DNA of 64,000 bases from Termitomyces sp. T153 (lineage: Eukaryota; Basidiomycota; Agaricomycetes; Agaricales; Lyophyllaceae). Location of the stretch: positions 1,116,001 through 1,180,000 of the forward strand of contig JACKQL020000011.1 in assembly GCA_018296165.2 (NCBI GenBank), in the 5' to 3' direction. The position numbers were made by a program, and so were the translations under genes. Below, piece by piece: positions 34,535-45,800 of the stretch (its first letter is position 1; each line of letters starts with the position of its first letter). The notes under the pieces are model-generated. The model was given only the letters and a program-made list of their open reading frames with translations, made no database searches and had not been told where the DNA came from.

Positions 34535-36200
34535 ATGAACCGCCGTCGTGTCTTCTACATCTGCTTGACTATCCTCGCTCTTTTCCTTGTCGGAACAGTC
34601 GTAGTCCTCTCTTCTATAACATATTACCTTGCCATCGACCCCAATGCATACCTAACTGAATTCGAAGTTCCTTTCCATGGTATTGGGTCCCACTGGAACG
34701 CAACGGAACACAATCAAATAGAGCGAATACCTCGTATCATTCATCAGACATGGAAGACAGATGTATTGCCCGCGCGTTGGAAAGGTATCTCAGAAGCCTG
34801 CAGGAAAATGATGCCGGACTAGTGAGTAGAACCATGTGCCGTCGATAGGCATCCCTCATTTTTTTCGCTTCAGCGAGTACATGCTCTGGACGGATGCGAG
34901 TTCCAGGGATTTCATTGCCAGTCACTACCCCTGGTTCCTTGAAAACTTTGACGGATATACCTATCCTATTCAGCGTGCCGATGCTATTCGCTACTTCGTC
35001 CTCCATCATTATGGTGGTGTTTATATTGACCTAGACATCGGTTGTCTGCGCCCTGTCGATCCCCTCCTCGTATATCCCGTTGTCCTCCCCAAAACAATAC
35101 CTGTTGGGGTTTCCAATGACCTTATGTTCGCAGAAAAAAGACACCCCTTCTTGGAACAGACCATCCACAACCTCGTTACATTCGATCATTCATGGATTCT
35201 CAACTACCCCACGGTCATGTTTTCTACTGGTCCCATGTTTCTATCCGCGCAGTACGGCCTTTACACTTCATCGCACCCAACAACTGCTGTGCAAGACATT
35301 CGTATCTTGCCAAAATCACTGTATGGGAAGAATGCCAAGGAAGGGGAGGCGCCTCACTCGTTTTTCTCGCATTTTTATGGAAGCAGCTGGCATGCGGACG
35401 ATGCCGCTTTCATAGGATTCTTGGGGACCTGGGGGAAGTTGTTGATGTGGATCGGATTGATTATTCTCATCGCAGGAGTCATCCGTTTATCGAGCAACAA
35501 GCAAAGAAGGTACAGTTTAAGACGGATTGGTGGTTACGAAGTCCTCCTTCCTCGACTGTCTCATCGCTCCGGACGATGGCATCTTCATCTTGGAGGATGG
35601 TCTGGTTCGTCCACTCAGCCTCCTTCACCTGATGGTGATGAAACACCTTCAGCTATGGACGGTGATGTTTCGATCTTGCATCTACCTTTTGATCATATGA
35701 CACCTGCATCGCCATCGTTATCAGAAAGCTCGAATTTTGCGGATCCTTACGCCGGTCGTACCGCCAGTCCCATCGTTGAGGTCTTCAACCGACTCCGGAA
35801 CAGGGTGGCTTCCTCTATGGGAGTTGGTGGTCGGGAGGATGCTCCACGTACTCCTTTGAGAACCAGGCGACACCGCAGTCGTGGTGTCTTGTTTTTCCTG
35901 CCTGCAATTTTTACTCAGTCACCGGACATTGAGCTTGCCCAGACATCTATACCTCCCCGGATATCATCTTCAAACACCCTCACACGTGCGTCTCAATTAC
36001 TTCCTGAGAAAACGACTTTCCATGCCGATTTGGAGAGTGTTGGGGATTTGGTAAACGCGCATCCCTTGGAGTACGCGCCAAGCTCTCGCTCCTCTCAAGA
36101 TACCACGCTGGTCGATTGTAGCGATCCCCCACACCAACGGCAATCCAGTAGCAGCAGCACTGGTGGCCCATCCAGGTCTCGCAATACCCATCGTCGCTGA
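34535..36200 (+). CDS. SUR1: GT32 mannosyltransferase, MIPC synthase catalytic subunit-like
   Basis: Sur1/Csh1/Och1-type glycosyltransferase; the closest role is transfer of mannose to inositol-phosphorylceramide in the Golgi. Start MNRRRVFYICLTILALFLVG is an N-terminal membrane anchor (an in-frame upstream ATG at 34451 would add 28 residues). Motifs: IERIPRIIHQTWKTDVLPAR, RADAIRYFVLHHYGGVYIDL with the DxD metal site (LDIGC), TGPMFLS and SSWHADDAAF. One intron (34822-34873). A second membrane segment, LLMWIGLIILIAGVIRL, lies near residue 290. An unusually long, low-complexity cytosolic tail of about 230 residues follows (Ser/Pro/Arg-rich), ending SRNTHRR. About 537 residues total. Confidence 0.88.
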
Positions 36201-36672
36201 ACTTATGATGTTGCACAGCGTCACAGTTTCGTTCTCTTGCCATATTATCTTTCCAGTTTGACTGGAAATTATACCATCAAGCCGGCCATCATAACAACTA
36301 CATCCTTGCTATTCGCAACTACGACGGGACGTTAAAAACTACAAGATGAAGACTGCCGTACGACTACTATACCCCTCTACTATGATTGTTGCTTATGTGG
36401 AAGACACGCATCCGATCATTTTACATCCATCTCATGCTTTCATCTTGTGCTTAGACTTTTGGCCGAATAATAGCGTAATTTTCCAATAGGAGTCAAAGCA
36501 AAAAGAGCACCATTCGTTATCTATTACCCTTGTAGACATCTGACCCGAGAACAGTATAACATATCCTATCCGTTTCCAAATGAAACACATTTCCTCAGAG
36601 TCTACGGACACTGAATGGATTAAAAGAATTGAGATGAAATTAAATTTCTGGTTACATGAATGGACAAATACA
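36201..36672. other. Convergent intergenic region SUR1 / MFS transporter
   Basis: About 470 bp of 3' flanks from two converging genes. No gene or repeat recognised. Confidence 0.55.
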
Positions 36673-38498
36673 CTACAAAGATCTTTTCACTGCTACGGAT
36701 CTCATATTCGTCGAGATCGCGAACATTGCCAGTGCTGACACGGCATAGGTGACAGACGGCCCGAAAGTCCAATATGATGCACACGCTATTAGAGCGGTGT
36801 TTAGTCATGAATTTTGCATAAAAACGGAGACATACCCAGGAGGGGTCCCACAGCCCGTCCCAGCTGACCTGACGACCTGAACTGGCCCAACGCTCTCCCT
36901 TTAGCCAATTGCGGGTGTTCCTCTTTGGGCTTTCCAGTAACGTCATCAAATCCGCCTTCGTCACATTGTAAGGACGCGTATGCAGTCAACGCGTTTACCA
37001 CTGTCGCACTTGTGAAGGCCAAACATACAGCACCACCTTGCAGCAGCTTCATGGCCAATGCTGGCCTTACCGATACATAAATGGGAAATATGGAAAGAAA
37101 AGTAAGGCCCAAAGCACAACTTAACACGCCGCGTCGCGCCATAACACCCTCGCCGACTTTTGACATCGAACGACGGACATAACCTCCTTGAAGGAGCGCG
37201 CTCAGTACGCCAATAGAGCCAATCAGTACTCCGTTTTGTCTGTTGTTCCAATCAAGTACTACAATCTGTCATGAACGCATGTTCCAAGATGTATTGATGG
37301 TCTTGTTAACTCACAATCAAAAGTCAGGAAGGTAAGTGTAAACTCCATCCCCGAGAAGATGCCCAGAAATAGAAAATGTTGCCAGCGAAGAGTTTTGAGC
37401 GTTGTCAACCTCTCATCGACGTTCGCTTTTGGTGCTCGATTAATATCATCACTGCAGGTGGAGTTACCCTTCCCGCTGACGTGACGACTCAACGGTGTTG
37501 ACAATGTCGCACTCGATGGTTTTTCCTTCTCAGCAGAACTTTTGGCCCGCGTTTCCGGAAGAAATGCCAAAAGAAAAATGGTCTCTACCACTAAAAGCAC
37601 TAGACTAAGAAACGCGGGGACAACATAGATGTTGAGTTCGAGGCCCCATGAGTCCAGAGAATGAGGAAGTGGCCGTGAGGCAAAATATGCCCCTATAGGA
37701 GGCCCAATACAAAAGCAAACAGCAAAAGCAATACCGACATGAGCAAGCGCTTTTGAACGGTTAGCAACGGTGGTAATATCAGAGAGAATCGCACTGTCAA
37801 GTTGTACAGCAAAGATCGACGATAGGTTGAATGAAACATACATCGCAAGCTGTACATTCCCTTCGCTTAATCCGCCGATTACTCTCGAGAGCATATATGA
37901 CGCAAAAGTCGTGGATTGTATCCAGCTGCCAGTCATAATCAGGCTCATGGAATCGGTCGCTGGGATAGTGCAACGCACACTATTGCCGATAGAATGTTTC
38001 CAATCATTGAAATGAGTAGAATGCGTTTGCGTCCATACTTGTCAGATAATGAGCCAATCTTAGGAGAAACTAGGAATTGCAGTGTCCTAGCCGATCACAG
38101 GTTACAGTGGTCTCGAAACAGGATACTAAGAGCTTACGAGAAGACCGATCCCATCAGGCCTCCTATAAGAAATTTGTTCATATACTGCACCACCATGGGA
38201 AGATGAGCTTACCCAAAAGAATTACGTCCCATCGTTGCGAATTGACGCTTGACTTGTAGAATATACTCCTGATAAACGAGATGGATTGCAGCGTCCGTGA
38301 CAGGAAACCTGAAGGGTCCGACGATTCTCGCTATTCCGAAGAATTGGATTCACTTTCAGACATGGAATTCCACAGAGAATTCAGCCAGCTCACAAGAGTA
38401 TACCACTCAATAAGGCGTGGAAATAAAGGAAGAGGGATAGTGAATGCGAATAGGTCCAAGACCAACGACAGGAAGACGACAGATTCAGTACGATGCAT
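36673..38498 (-). CDS. MFS transporter, MFSD10/Tetran-like
   Basis: Major facilitator membrane transporter of the TetA/MFSD10 type. Start at 38498 gives MHRTESVVFLSLVLDLFAFT, the first membrane helix, then IPLPLFPRLIEWYTL; an intron with donor GTGAGC and acceptor AATAG removes an apparent in-frame stop and joins to RESSDPSGFLSRTLQSI. Short exons follow: ATMGRNSFG, GLMGSVFS, TLQFLVSPKIGSLSDKYGRK (the A-loop motif between helices 2 and 3), NILSAIVWIQSTTFASYMLS, RVIGGLSEGNVQLAM, then a large central exon with SLVLLVVETIFLLAFLPETR, a charged loop, and the second half with GGYVRRSMSKVGEGVMARRG. It ends MRSVAVKRSL, TAG at 36673-36675. A longer start at 38570 is possible. Substrate unknown. Confidence 0.85.
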
Positions 38499-38761
38499 AC
38501 CTATGCTGAAGGCAAAAGTGAAAAAAGGCCTGAAAAGAACCTTATAAATTGTAGCATGGACGAAACACAAGGATCAAATGTCGCAAAATGGCAGTTCGAA
38601 CAAAATTGTTTGGTTGTCTTGCGGTAAGTTAAAGCCGCTGTACCGATTCGCATTTACCTTGGGTATGTATACCTCTGCATAGCGCATATTGTCAATTGCC
38701 GGTTCTACAAGCTTTCTACATTTACGCTTAAAGTTTTTGTATAAATGAGAATAAGTTTCAC

Positions 38762-41735
38762 TCATTCGTCCACGGCTACTCCGATCTCTTCGGTCGCTTC
38801 CTCACTTGCTTCCTCTTCGGCTGCACCAGCGTCGTAGCCGCGATATTTTTGGTCTTCTGCCGCAGAGGTGAGACCAGTTTGGAAGTGAGAACTCGTCTCC
38901 GTCTTGGTAATTTCCCGCAAAGCCATCGTAGCATAGGACGCAGTCCCGAGTGTGATGTCGATCTGAAGGGCCAGAAATTTGCCATCTTCCACGACGGCCG
39001 GCGGGTCAAAGCCGAGTAGCTGGTCTTCATCAGCCTGTGCCAGGGCAACGTCTGGGTCCGTATACCTCAGGATAGACCATGTCAATTCTTTAGGCAGGTG
39101 AAGGATCGCTCGATAAGATCCGTTCAAAGTGTAGTCCCTGATTATTATGATAAGTCCGATTCTGAAGGTAACTTCTTGCGTGAGGGCGACAAAACTGACT
39201 TTTGCTTTCGGACAAAATTGTCGGGATCCAAACCATCCATTCGAAGAAACTCTCTGTATTTCTCTCCGAGTGCCCCTCCTGGGTAAGCGACATCCGTCCC
39301 TGGAAGAGGCATGATAACATCGAAAATAGTGTATTTGGACAAATCATCTTCTGTCAGTGTCTTGATTCGTGGAGCAACATAAGGCTTTCGCGACTTTTTA
39401 CGATGGCCAGAAGCTTGTTCTAGAAAATAAGAGTCACGAGTCAATTGATACACAATAGCACGCCACTTCACCCGCAGGTTCATCATCTATAGCCATCTTT
39501 TCAACTGTTTCCGGTGTTTCGAAGACGAGGTCTCCAACGACAGGCTTGTCCGCACCATATGTACGGATACGTTCTGAAACAATGGCGTTCCACACATAGG
39601 ACTGGTACGCATGGATGTACATTAATCGAAGGTTCCTTGGGATCTAGAAGAGACCTCAGTAAAGCTCGAAGAGAATGGCGAATTTAAAATCATCATACTG
39701 TGGACAGAGCACCCATTGCGTTGCGGGTATCACCACCCTGCTTTTTGAAGCTTTCTAGAAGACAACGCTCGGCGACTACCCGTCTAGGCATTAATTCCAA
39801 TGCCTTGTCGAGATCACCATCAATCAACCAAGCATCTCGAGCACGGGCCACGTCGGGATGTTCCCCATGTCTCTTCTGTAATATCAACGAGACAGCTTTC
39901 TGCCATTCTGACTTCAGCAGTGCAAGTCCAATGGAATGGGTTGGGACAGAAGCCGTGCCAAAACGCTGCATGCCTGATGAGAGTGTCGGTAAATGTTTTA
40001 AATCTATGATTCTTAATATTACCATAGTAATTAATAAAGCCTTTGGTCTTGACAGTATTCAACGCAGCATGTATGGTTTCTTCTGAATCAACCTTAACAT
40101 TTCTAGTCGATAGACAATCCTATTGAGCTTCATGCCTGAGAGACAGGTTACGTACCGAAGAGTGATCACGAATGCGTTTCCTTTCAGCATTCCTAGCTCA
40201 AGGCTCGCCTTGCGATAATTTAAATCGGCAATCCTGATACCACGCTCACCACGCTGAGAGACAACTTCATGCGGGGTACGACGTGCATTTTGGCAATTGA
40301 CAAGTCTCCACACATCCTCAACTGTCTTGTTGTTGCGTTTCAGGGATACTCGTTGAACGGTGACACCGCGTTTGTCCTTGGTGCCAGCGACCGACAGGTC
40401 CTTAACATTGACGTGGAGAACCCTGGAAAGATGCCCGAGCGCATCTTGTGTATCACGATTGGTCTTCTGAAGTGTAAAGTGAATGTAAGGAGGATATGTT
40501 CCACGAGGAGCGCGTTCGCCCCCGGAACCACCTCCTATTTAGATCAGCTAAAATCAAGCAATGTCGATTATATGTAAACAGACCTCTCCCACCTCTTCCT
40601 CCCCTTCCTCCCCCACGACCACCACCTCGCCTTGCCCACTTGATCACAATGCGAGAACCATCTTCAGACGCGGGAGAAGCCGAGTCTGTCTCAGTGTCCA
40701 ATTTTCCGCCAAATAGCTCACGGACAGTTTGATGAAGAGTTGTCCGTGTTTCTTTGGATGCAATAGGCTGTTGACACAATTAGCTTTCATTGTTAAGGGC
40801 ACGGAGTAGGACACAAACATCCGACAAAACTCTTCTTGTATCCTCTCTGCCTCCACCACGACCGCGACCGCCACGACCGCCACGCCCACCGCGACCTCTG
40901 TCTCTCCCGCGTTTACCTTTTTCGGCCTTTTCTGATTCTTCCTGAACAGGTTCTGGGATCACATTAGCCTCATCAGATGGGCTCTCTGTGCGAGCAGGAC
41001 GGCTAGCCCATCCATTATCACTGATTCTGGGGGGTTCTGGGCCTTCAAGATACATTTTCTTGACGTCTGTAATTGTACTTTCGGAAAGAAATGAGGAAAG
41101 AGTCGTTGTGAAGTGTTCAGGCCATGGTTCATCGTCCTTAGCTGTGCCTTTTGCATTCAATCCAGACGTGGAAGCCTCCTCGGAAACAGTTTCTTCAGGG
41201 GCTTCAGATTGTTTGGTCGCTGTTTCCTCAGTCTCCTGCATAACAACATCTCCGTCCGTTTTCTCCGTCTTTGCTTCAGGTTTCGCCCCAGACTCCTTCT
41301 TCGAAGACTCCGGTTTGTCGATGGACTTAAGGTGAATAATATTACTATCTTGGTCGATTTCGTAGACCAAGAAGTCCGTGAAACTTGATAGATAGATCAA
41401 AGAACAGATCTAGATATTAACGAGGAAATATAGACCGACCGTTGTTTTATTATACCTTCTATTTTAGGCACACCACGTCCAATATACTCTGAGATACCAA
41501 CATCGGTTTCCAAAAACTTCATGGCAGCATCTCCAGATACAACCGGTAGTGGGATACCCAGAAGACCATGACTTGGTGGGAGGACATGCTGATGGGCGAT
41601 AGAACCTTCAGTGTTAGTAAGGTCTTCGGTTGAGTCTCCCGCTGTGTCAGGCTCTTCCAGCCTAGAGCGCTTGGCATAACGCTCGGCGTCTCCGTCGTCT
41701 TGTTCGCGTTCATGAACGACCTGCTCCGAAGCCAT
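38762..41735 (-). CDS. PUS7: TruD-family tRNA/mRNA pseudouridine synthase Pus7
   Basis: Modifies U13/U35 in tRNA and sites in mRNA and U2 snRNA. Starts [20 protein letters not shown] (reverse complement of 41733-41735), with nuclear-type RSRLEEPD; then [20 protein letters not shown] and [18 protein letters not shown]. The catalytic motif is [13 protein letters not shown], with the active-site Asp. Further family blocks are [30 protein letters not shown] and [19 protein letters not shown]. It ends [10 protein letters not shown], stop at 38762. Between [10 protein letters not shown] and the catalytic motif sits a roughly 190-residue low-complexity insert: Glu/Lys/Thr-rich, then two Gly/Arg runs ([14 protein letters not shown] and a second near 40600-40650). 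At least nine introns. The start lies 119 bp from URA3. Confidence 0.93.
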
Positions 41736-41854
41736 GTTAATGTCAAAGAAATGACCGGTAGACGGTCAAGTGACCAATTTTCCAAATTTTTTGGTCAATC
41801 TAGCCGAGCCGAGATCATCTTCCATCCAGCGCGATAGCGACAGCAATCCTTACG
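41736..41854. promoter_or_regulatory. 119-bp bidirectional promoter PUS7 / URA3
   Basis: Head-to-head genes share this whole interval, so both core promoters and 5' UTRs must overlap or be very short. No TATA box is evident. Confidence 0.6.
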
Positions 41855-42783
41855 ATGGTTTCTCCACGCGAGCAAACATACGCTCAAAGGAGGCTTAACC
41901 ACGTCAACCCTGCCGCGAAAATCCTTCTCGAAACGATGGAAAGGAAGAAGTCTAATCTCGCAGTGAGCGTAGACGTCACCAAGGCAAAAGACTTTCTCGC
42001 AATAATTGATGCCGTTGGTCCATTCGTGTGTCTTATCAAGGCATAGTTTCTTCCAATAGGCTTCTGTCCCCATTCTCATCGGCTTCGAAGACTCATGTTG
42101 ACATTTTGGAAGACTTTGAACATGGGTTGATTCAACAACTCCAAGATCTTAGCACAAAGCACGATTTCGTGATTTTTGAGGACAGAAAATTTGCAGACAT
42201 TGGTGAGGAAATATTTCTTTGTCATTATACATCTGACAGCATTACAGGCAATACCGTCTCACTCCAATACTCTGGTGGCGTTCATAAGATTGCCTCCTGG
42301 TCCCACATCACAAATGCACATCCCGTTCCTGGCCCCTCGATAATCACGGGCCTTGCGTCTGTTGGCCTTCCCCTGGGCAGAGGACTCCTACTTCTTGCTG
42401 AAATGAGCACCAAAGGAGCTCTCACAGCTGGCGTATACACGCAAGAAGCAGTACGTATGGCTCGAGCGCGACGTGATTTCGTTATCGGTTTCATTGCACA
42501 ACGCCGAATGGAAGGTGTCGGTATCGAAGGAGAGAATGTTGATGAGGCCGAGGACTTTTTGATCCTGGCACCGGGCGTTGGTCTTCACGCGAAAGGTGAT
42601 GCCATGGGTCAACAATACAGGACTCCTAAAGAGGTCATTCTGGATTCTGGATGCGATGTCATCATTGTTGGGCGAGGCATCTATGGCACTGACCCAAGTT
42701 TGACGGAAGCAATTGCCACCCGGGCTCAAGAATACCGTACAGCTGGATGGGAGGCGTATCTACAGCGCGTGTCATCATTATGA
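41855..42783 (+). CDS. URA3: Orotidine-5'-phosphate decarboxylase
   Basis: Last step of UMP synthesis. [20 protein letters not shown] begins the fungal-type protein; [14 protein letters not shown] and [13 protein letters not shown] are followed by [18 protein letters not shown] and [13 protein letters not shown], which holds the catalytic Lys/Asp pair. Later blocks: [41 protein letters not shown] with [12 protein letters not shown], and IIVGRGIYG. Ends LQRVSSL, TGA at 42781-42783. Two introns: the first (42041-42090) has a GC donor (AAG|GCATAG) and is needed to join CLIK to THVDILED; the second (42205-42247 region) is canonical. Confidence 0.96.
42041..42090 (+). other. URA3: GC-AG intron in URA3
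   Basis: Donor AAG|GCATAG, acceptor CGAAG, 50 nt. Restores [14 protein letters not shown]. No alternative GT donor nearby keeps this frame. Confidence 0.75.
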
Positions 42784-42880
42784 GTGCCAGAAGATAGATC
42801 TACAATACGATGATACATGATAGTCAATACAATTTTCGTCTAGATATCATAAATTAGGTGTATCTAAGTTGTAGCAAGTC

Positions 42881-45155
42881 CTATTGAGAATCAGTCCGGT
42901 CCGAAGCCGAAGGTTCAGTAACCACTCGAGTTGGAATTGTCATATGTTCATCTATTCTTATTTCAGGTTCCTCAAGACCCTCTGATACATTTGTCAATCT
43001 CCTTGCATATCGCAGTTGAGGCGGATACCCGGTCTGTTGTTGCGGAATGACGTCGTCGCTCGCTATGAGGGCGGCTCGCAGCCGCTCCTCGACTTCTGCC
43101 ACTCTTTTCGACTTCTGTCCTCCTCGCCAGATCAATAAAGCAGCAGCAATCCCAGAAAGGAAGCCACAGGGAATTAATATCCCAGTACTCCATGCGGGAC
43201 GCTGAAAACTGGTGACAAGTTAGAGGTGGTTGATCCTATAGAAGGGCAGACATACCGGTCTAAACCCCACATTGTACCGCAAAGGATCACCTGAGACTTT
43301 GAGGTTAAGACTAGATGTAAGAATCGATAAAGATCATACCTGGAAACAAGAATTGGCGTCATTGAGTAAACATATTGCAAGAGCCAGGCTAATTGGTGTC
43401 GGTGAGCTTCAAGTTGGTTTGCTGCACCGTTTCACGACATACTTGATAGGAAATGCCTAGAAAAAAATTGAATGAACTTCTTCAAAGATTGGCTAGGAGA
43501 CGAAACATACTGACCCTGTGCGTTACCGTTCCATGAGGTCGATACCAAGTTTGAGAATATCGGAACTTGATTTGCTCTGGGAAACGAAGTCAGTACAAGG
43601 ACCCTCAAAAAATCACAGTACGAACGGCGATGTAGAAATTTCTCTTCCTTTTCGGTTAGAACGTGGACATAATTTGGGTCATATGTGGGATCTGGTAGGT
43701 CGTCTTCATCGTATAATAATGGTATTCCAGCCTTTGATCGGAGCCTCCGGGTTTTGCGCTTGTAATGCCAGATCCAGAATATACCTGGTAAGAGCTCGTC
43801 AGACTCCGGATAGAGTAAGAAAGGTTGTAGAGGGAACATACGATAAGTATCCCAAGTCCTAAATGGTATCAAACCTACACCAGTGATAGTAAAAAGACCT
43901 GCAAGTGAATTATTATGAGCACCGGAGACGCGCTTGATCCAGCATTCTCACCGTTTACGACCTGAGAAGAAACTTCAACCCAGAACCCTTGTGTGTTGTC
44001 GTTGTGAAAATTGATAAACTTGCAGAGGAAGAAGATGATAGCAGCACCCCAAAAAACTGATTCAAAGTTAGATAAACTTGACACAATATAGACAAAGACG
44101 CGTCTCACCGACGCAAAAACCATAAATGGCTGTAAGAACCTGCATCGAAAAAGTTCAGTTTAGGGGCAATATTACCAAGTGTAAGCACATACCCCCATGG
44201 CTAGGGGAAGACCAGTGAATACGTGTGTAGGAAAAGAATATAAAGGAATTTACGTGTCTTCAAAAATGACCAGACTCCCAACATTGTGCGTCTGAACCTT
44301 GACGGATTTCGGAGAACATCATCAACATGGCGATCTAAAGTGTCTTGGAGTTGTTTGTCCGGGCGCTCTCCCCCTGTCGATTCCAGAGTCCCCTCCGATG
44401 TTGGGCACGGTTGATAATTAATCTCCACAACTGGTCTGCGACAATACCAGAAGTTTGGTGGTCTAAGTTAGGTCATAAGGACCGTAGCCTGACAATAGTG
44501 CGGCGAGAATCATACATTAAAAGGGCGTTTGCAGCGTTGGCCAAACTAGACACCGTCCCAATCTGAGGGTCTGACGATATCTTAAAATTCTAAGGGCAAA
44601 AGTATAAGTTTTAAACATACCAATAACATCTAGATGGTCAACTATTTCATCATGGTGCAGATTCAGTGAAGAGGAGTCATCAGAGTCATTCCCAGAGTCG
44701 ACAAAGCTGATTACGCTTCCAACAGCGCCAAGTGCCCCACTTGTATGATCGACAACTTCTGCCTGAGGGGAATCGTGGGTGATTCTGGTATCGTGGGGTG
44801 ACAATAGCGGTGACGATGTCCCCAACCCAGGTTCACTACTACCATCGGAGGCCGGGCTGCGTGAATATTGCCTTGAGCGTTCAGCAATGTAATTTGAGAT
44901 TCGACAATTAGTTGTACCAGAACGTGAGCGAGTGGGATGTGGCGTCTTTTCAGAATCAGATTCTGGTTGAGGACGCAACGAAGGCATAGATTGACGCAGC
45001 ATTCGAGACGAATTCGGACCGGCACTTGATATGCTGTCGCCCATGGACTGAGCATTTTGGATTAATAGACCTGTCAAGGTTCTTGGGCTCGGAGATGTAG
45101 TGGGCGAGCCACGAAGAGAAGAGTAGGCCGAACCTCTCAGTCTGACAGACGGCAT
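42881..45155 (-). CDS. DUF2985 fungal integral membrane protein
   Basis: Conserved fungal membrane protein of unknown function. Starts MPSVRLRGSAYSSLRGSPTT (45153-45155) with a roughly 200-residue disordered Ser/Pro-rich N-terminus. A short exon follows, then NYQPCPTSEGTLESTGGERP, DVLRNPSRFRRTMLGVWSFL, a hydrophobic region GFCVGFWGAAIIFFLCKFIN with FHNDNTQGFWVEVSSQVVNG, VGLIPFRTWDTYRI, and the family core AGIPLLYDEDDLPDPTYDPN with VHVLTEKEEKFLH and QIKFRYSQTWYRPHGT. A final membrane segment (GILIPCGFLSGIAAALLIWR) precedes a coiled, polar tail ending SASDRTDSQ. Many short exons. The block FxFWGAAIxFFxxKFINFHN is diagnostic of DUF2985. Converges with URA3, 97 bp between stops. Confidence 0.85.
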
Positions 45156-45800
45156 TGTTTGAAACTAGGCCCAGCCTGATTGGCAAGTGCGCTGGTCAGC
45201 ACACTCTGTGGACGGCGTTGAAGCGGCGTGGAGCAAGAAATGCAGTTTTTTTCTAAATGAACCATCTCCGACTCCAAGGAAGGGTAGTCCGCACACATTA
45301 TTAAGCAGCTTCTTTTGATCGCCATCAACGGCAACTGTCAGGCCGAGATCTTGAAGTCGCCTTGCAAAAAAAACAGTTCTGATTGAATCAAGCACATACA
45401 TATACTCTTACTATGTGAGCAACTTCATTGATGCTACTGAGGAAATGCAGGAGAATATATTATCACAAACTTTGTGACTATCTGTGGTATGTAAACTCTC
45501 AATGAGACTATTTCTGCAAAAGAAGTTTATAATCAATGCCCCACATGTCAGCAGATTGAACTCAATACAAATTGAAACAAAGTTTCATAGTAAGTAATCC
45601 AGTCTTAATTTAATGTTATGCAAGCTAGGGTGCTAGGTCTAGAAATAATGTACATTGAAGTGTGTGGTCGAGTGTCTTCTCCGAGCCGCGATCACTTATA
45701 ATTGTAAGTATTACTAAATTATTTAAGGCGATAAAATACTGAAAAAAATCCTAGTAGACCAATTTTCCCTTGCCCGTTCTCTCATGCTATTGATGGATCG
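45156..45800. other. Intergenic region between FMP27 3' end and the DUF2985 gene
   Basis: 645 bp upstream of the DUF2985 start. A small minus-strand frame at 45165-45401 shows no family resemblance; it may be leader sequence. Otherwise AT-rich. Confidence 0.5.

Noticed and set aside
38331..38342. In-frame stop in the first exon of the MFS transporter, suggesting a pseudogene
   Set aside because: The TAG is the acceptor end of an intron with a GTGAGC donor; splicing gives the family-conserved EWYT/RES/GFLSRT sequence.
40496..40732. Proline/arginine-rich plus-strand frame opposite PUS7
   Set aside because: It is the antisense reading of the Gly/Arg repeat in PUS7.
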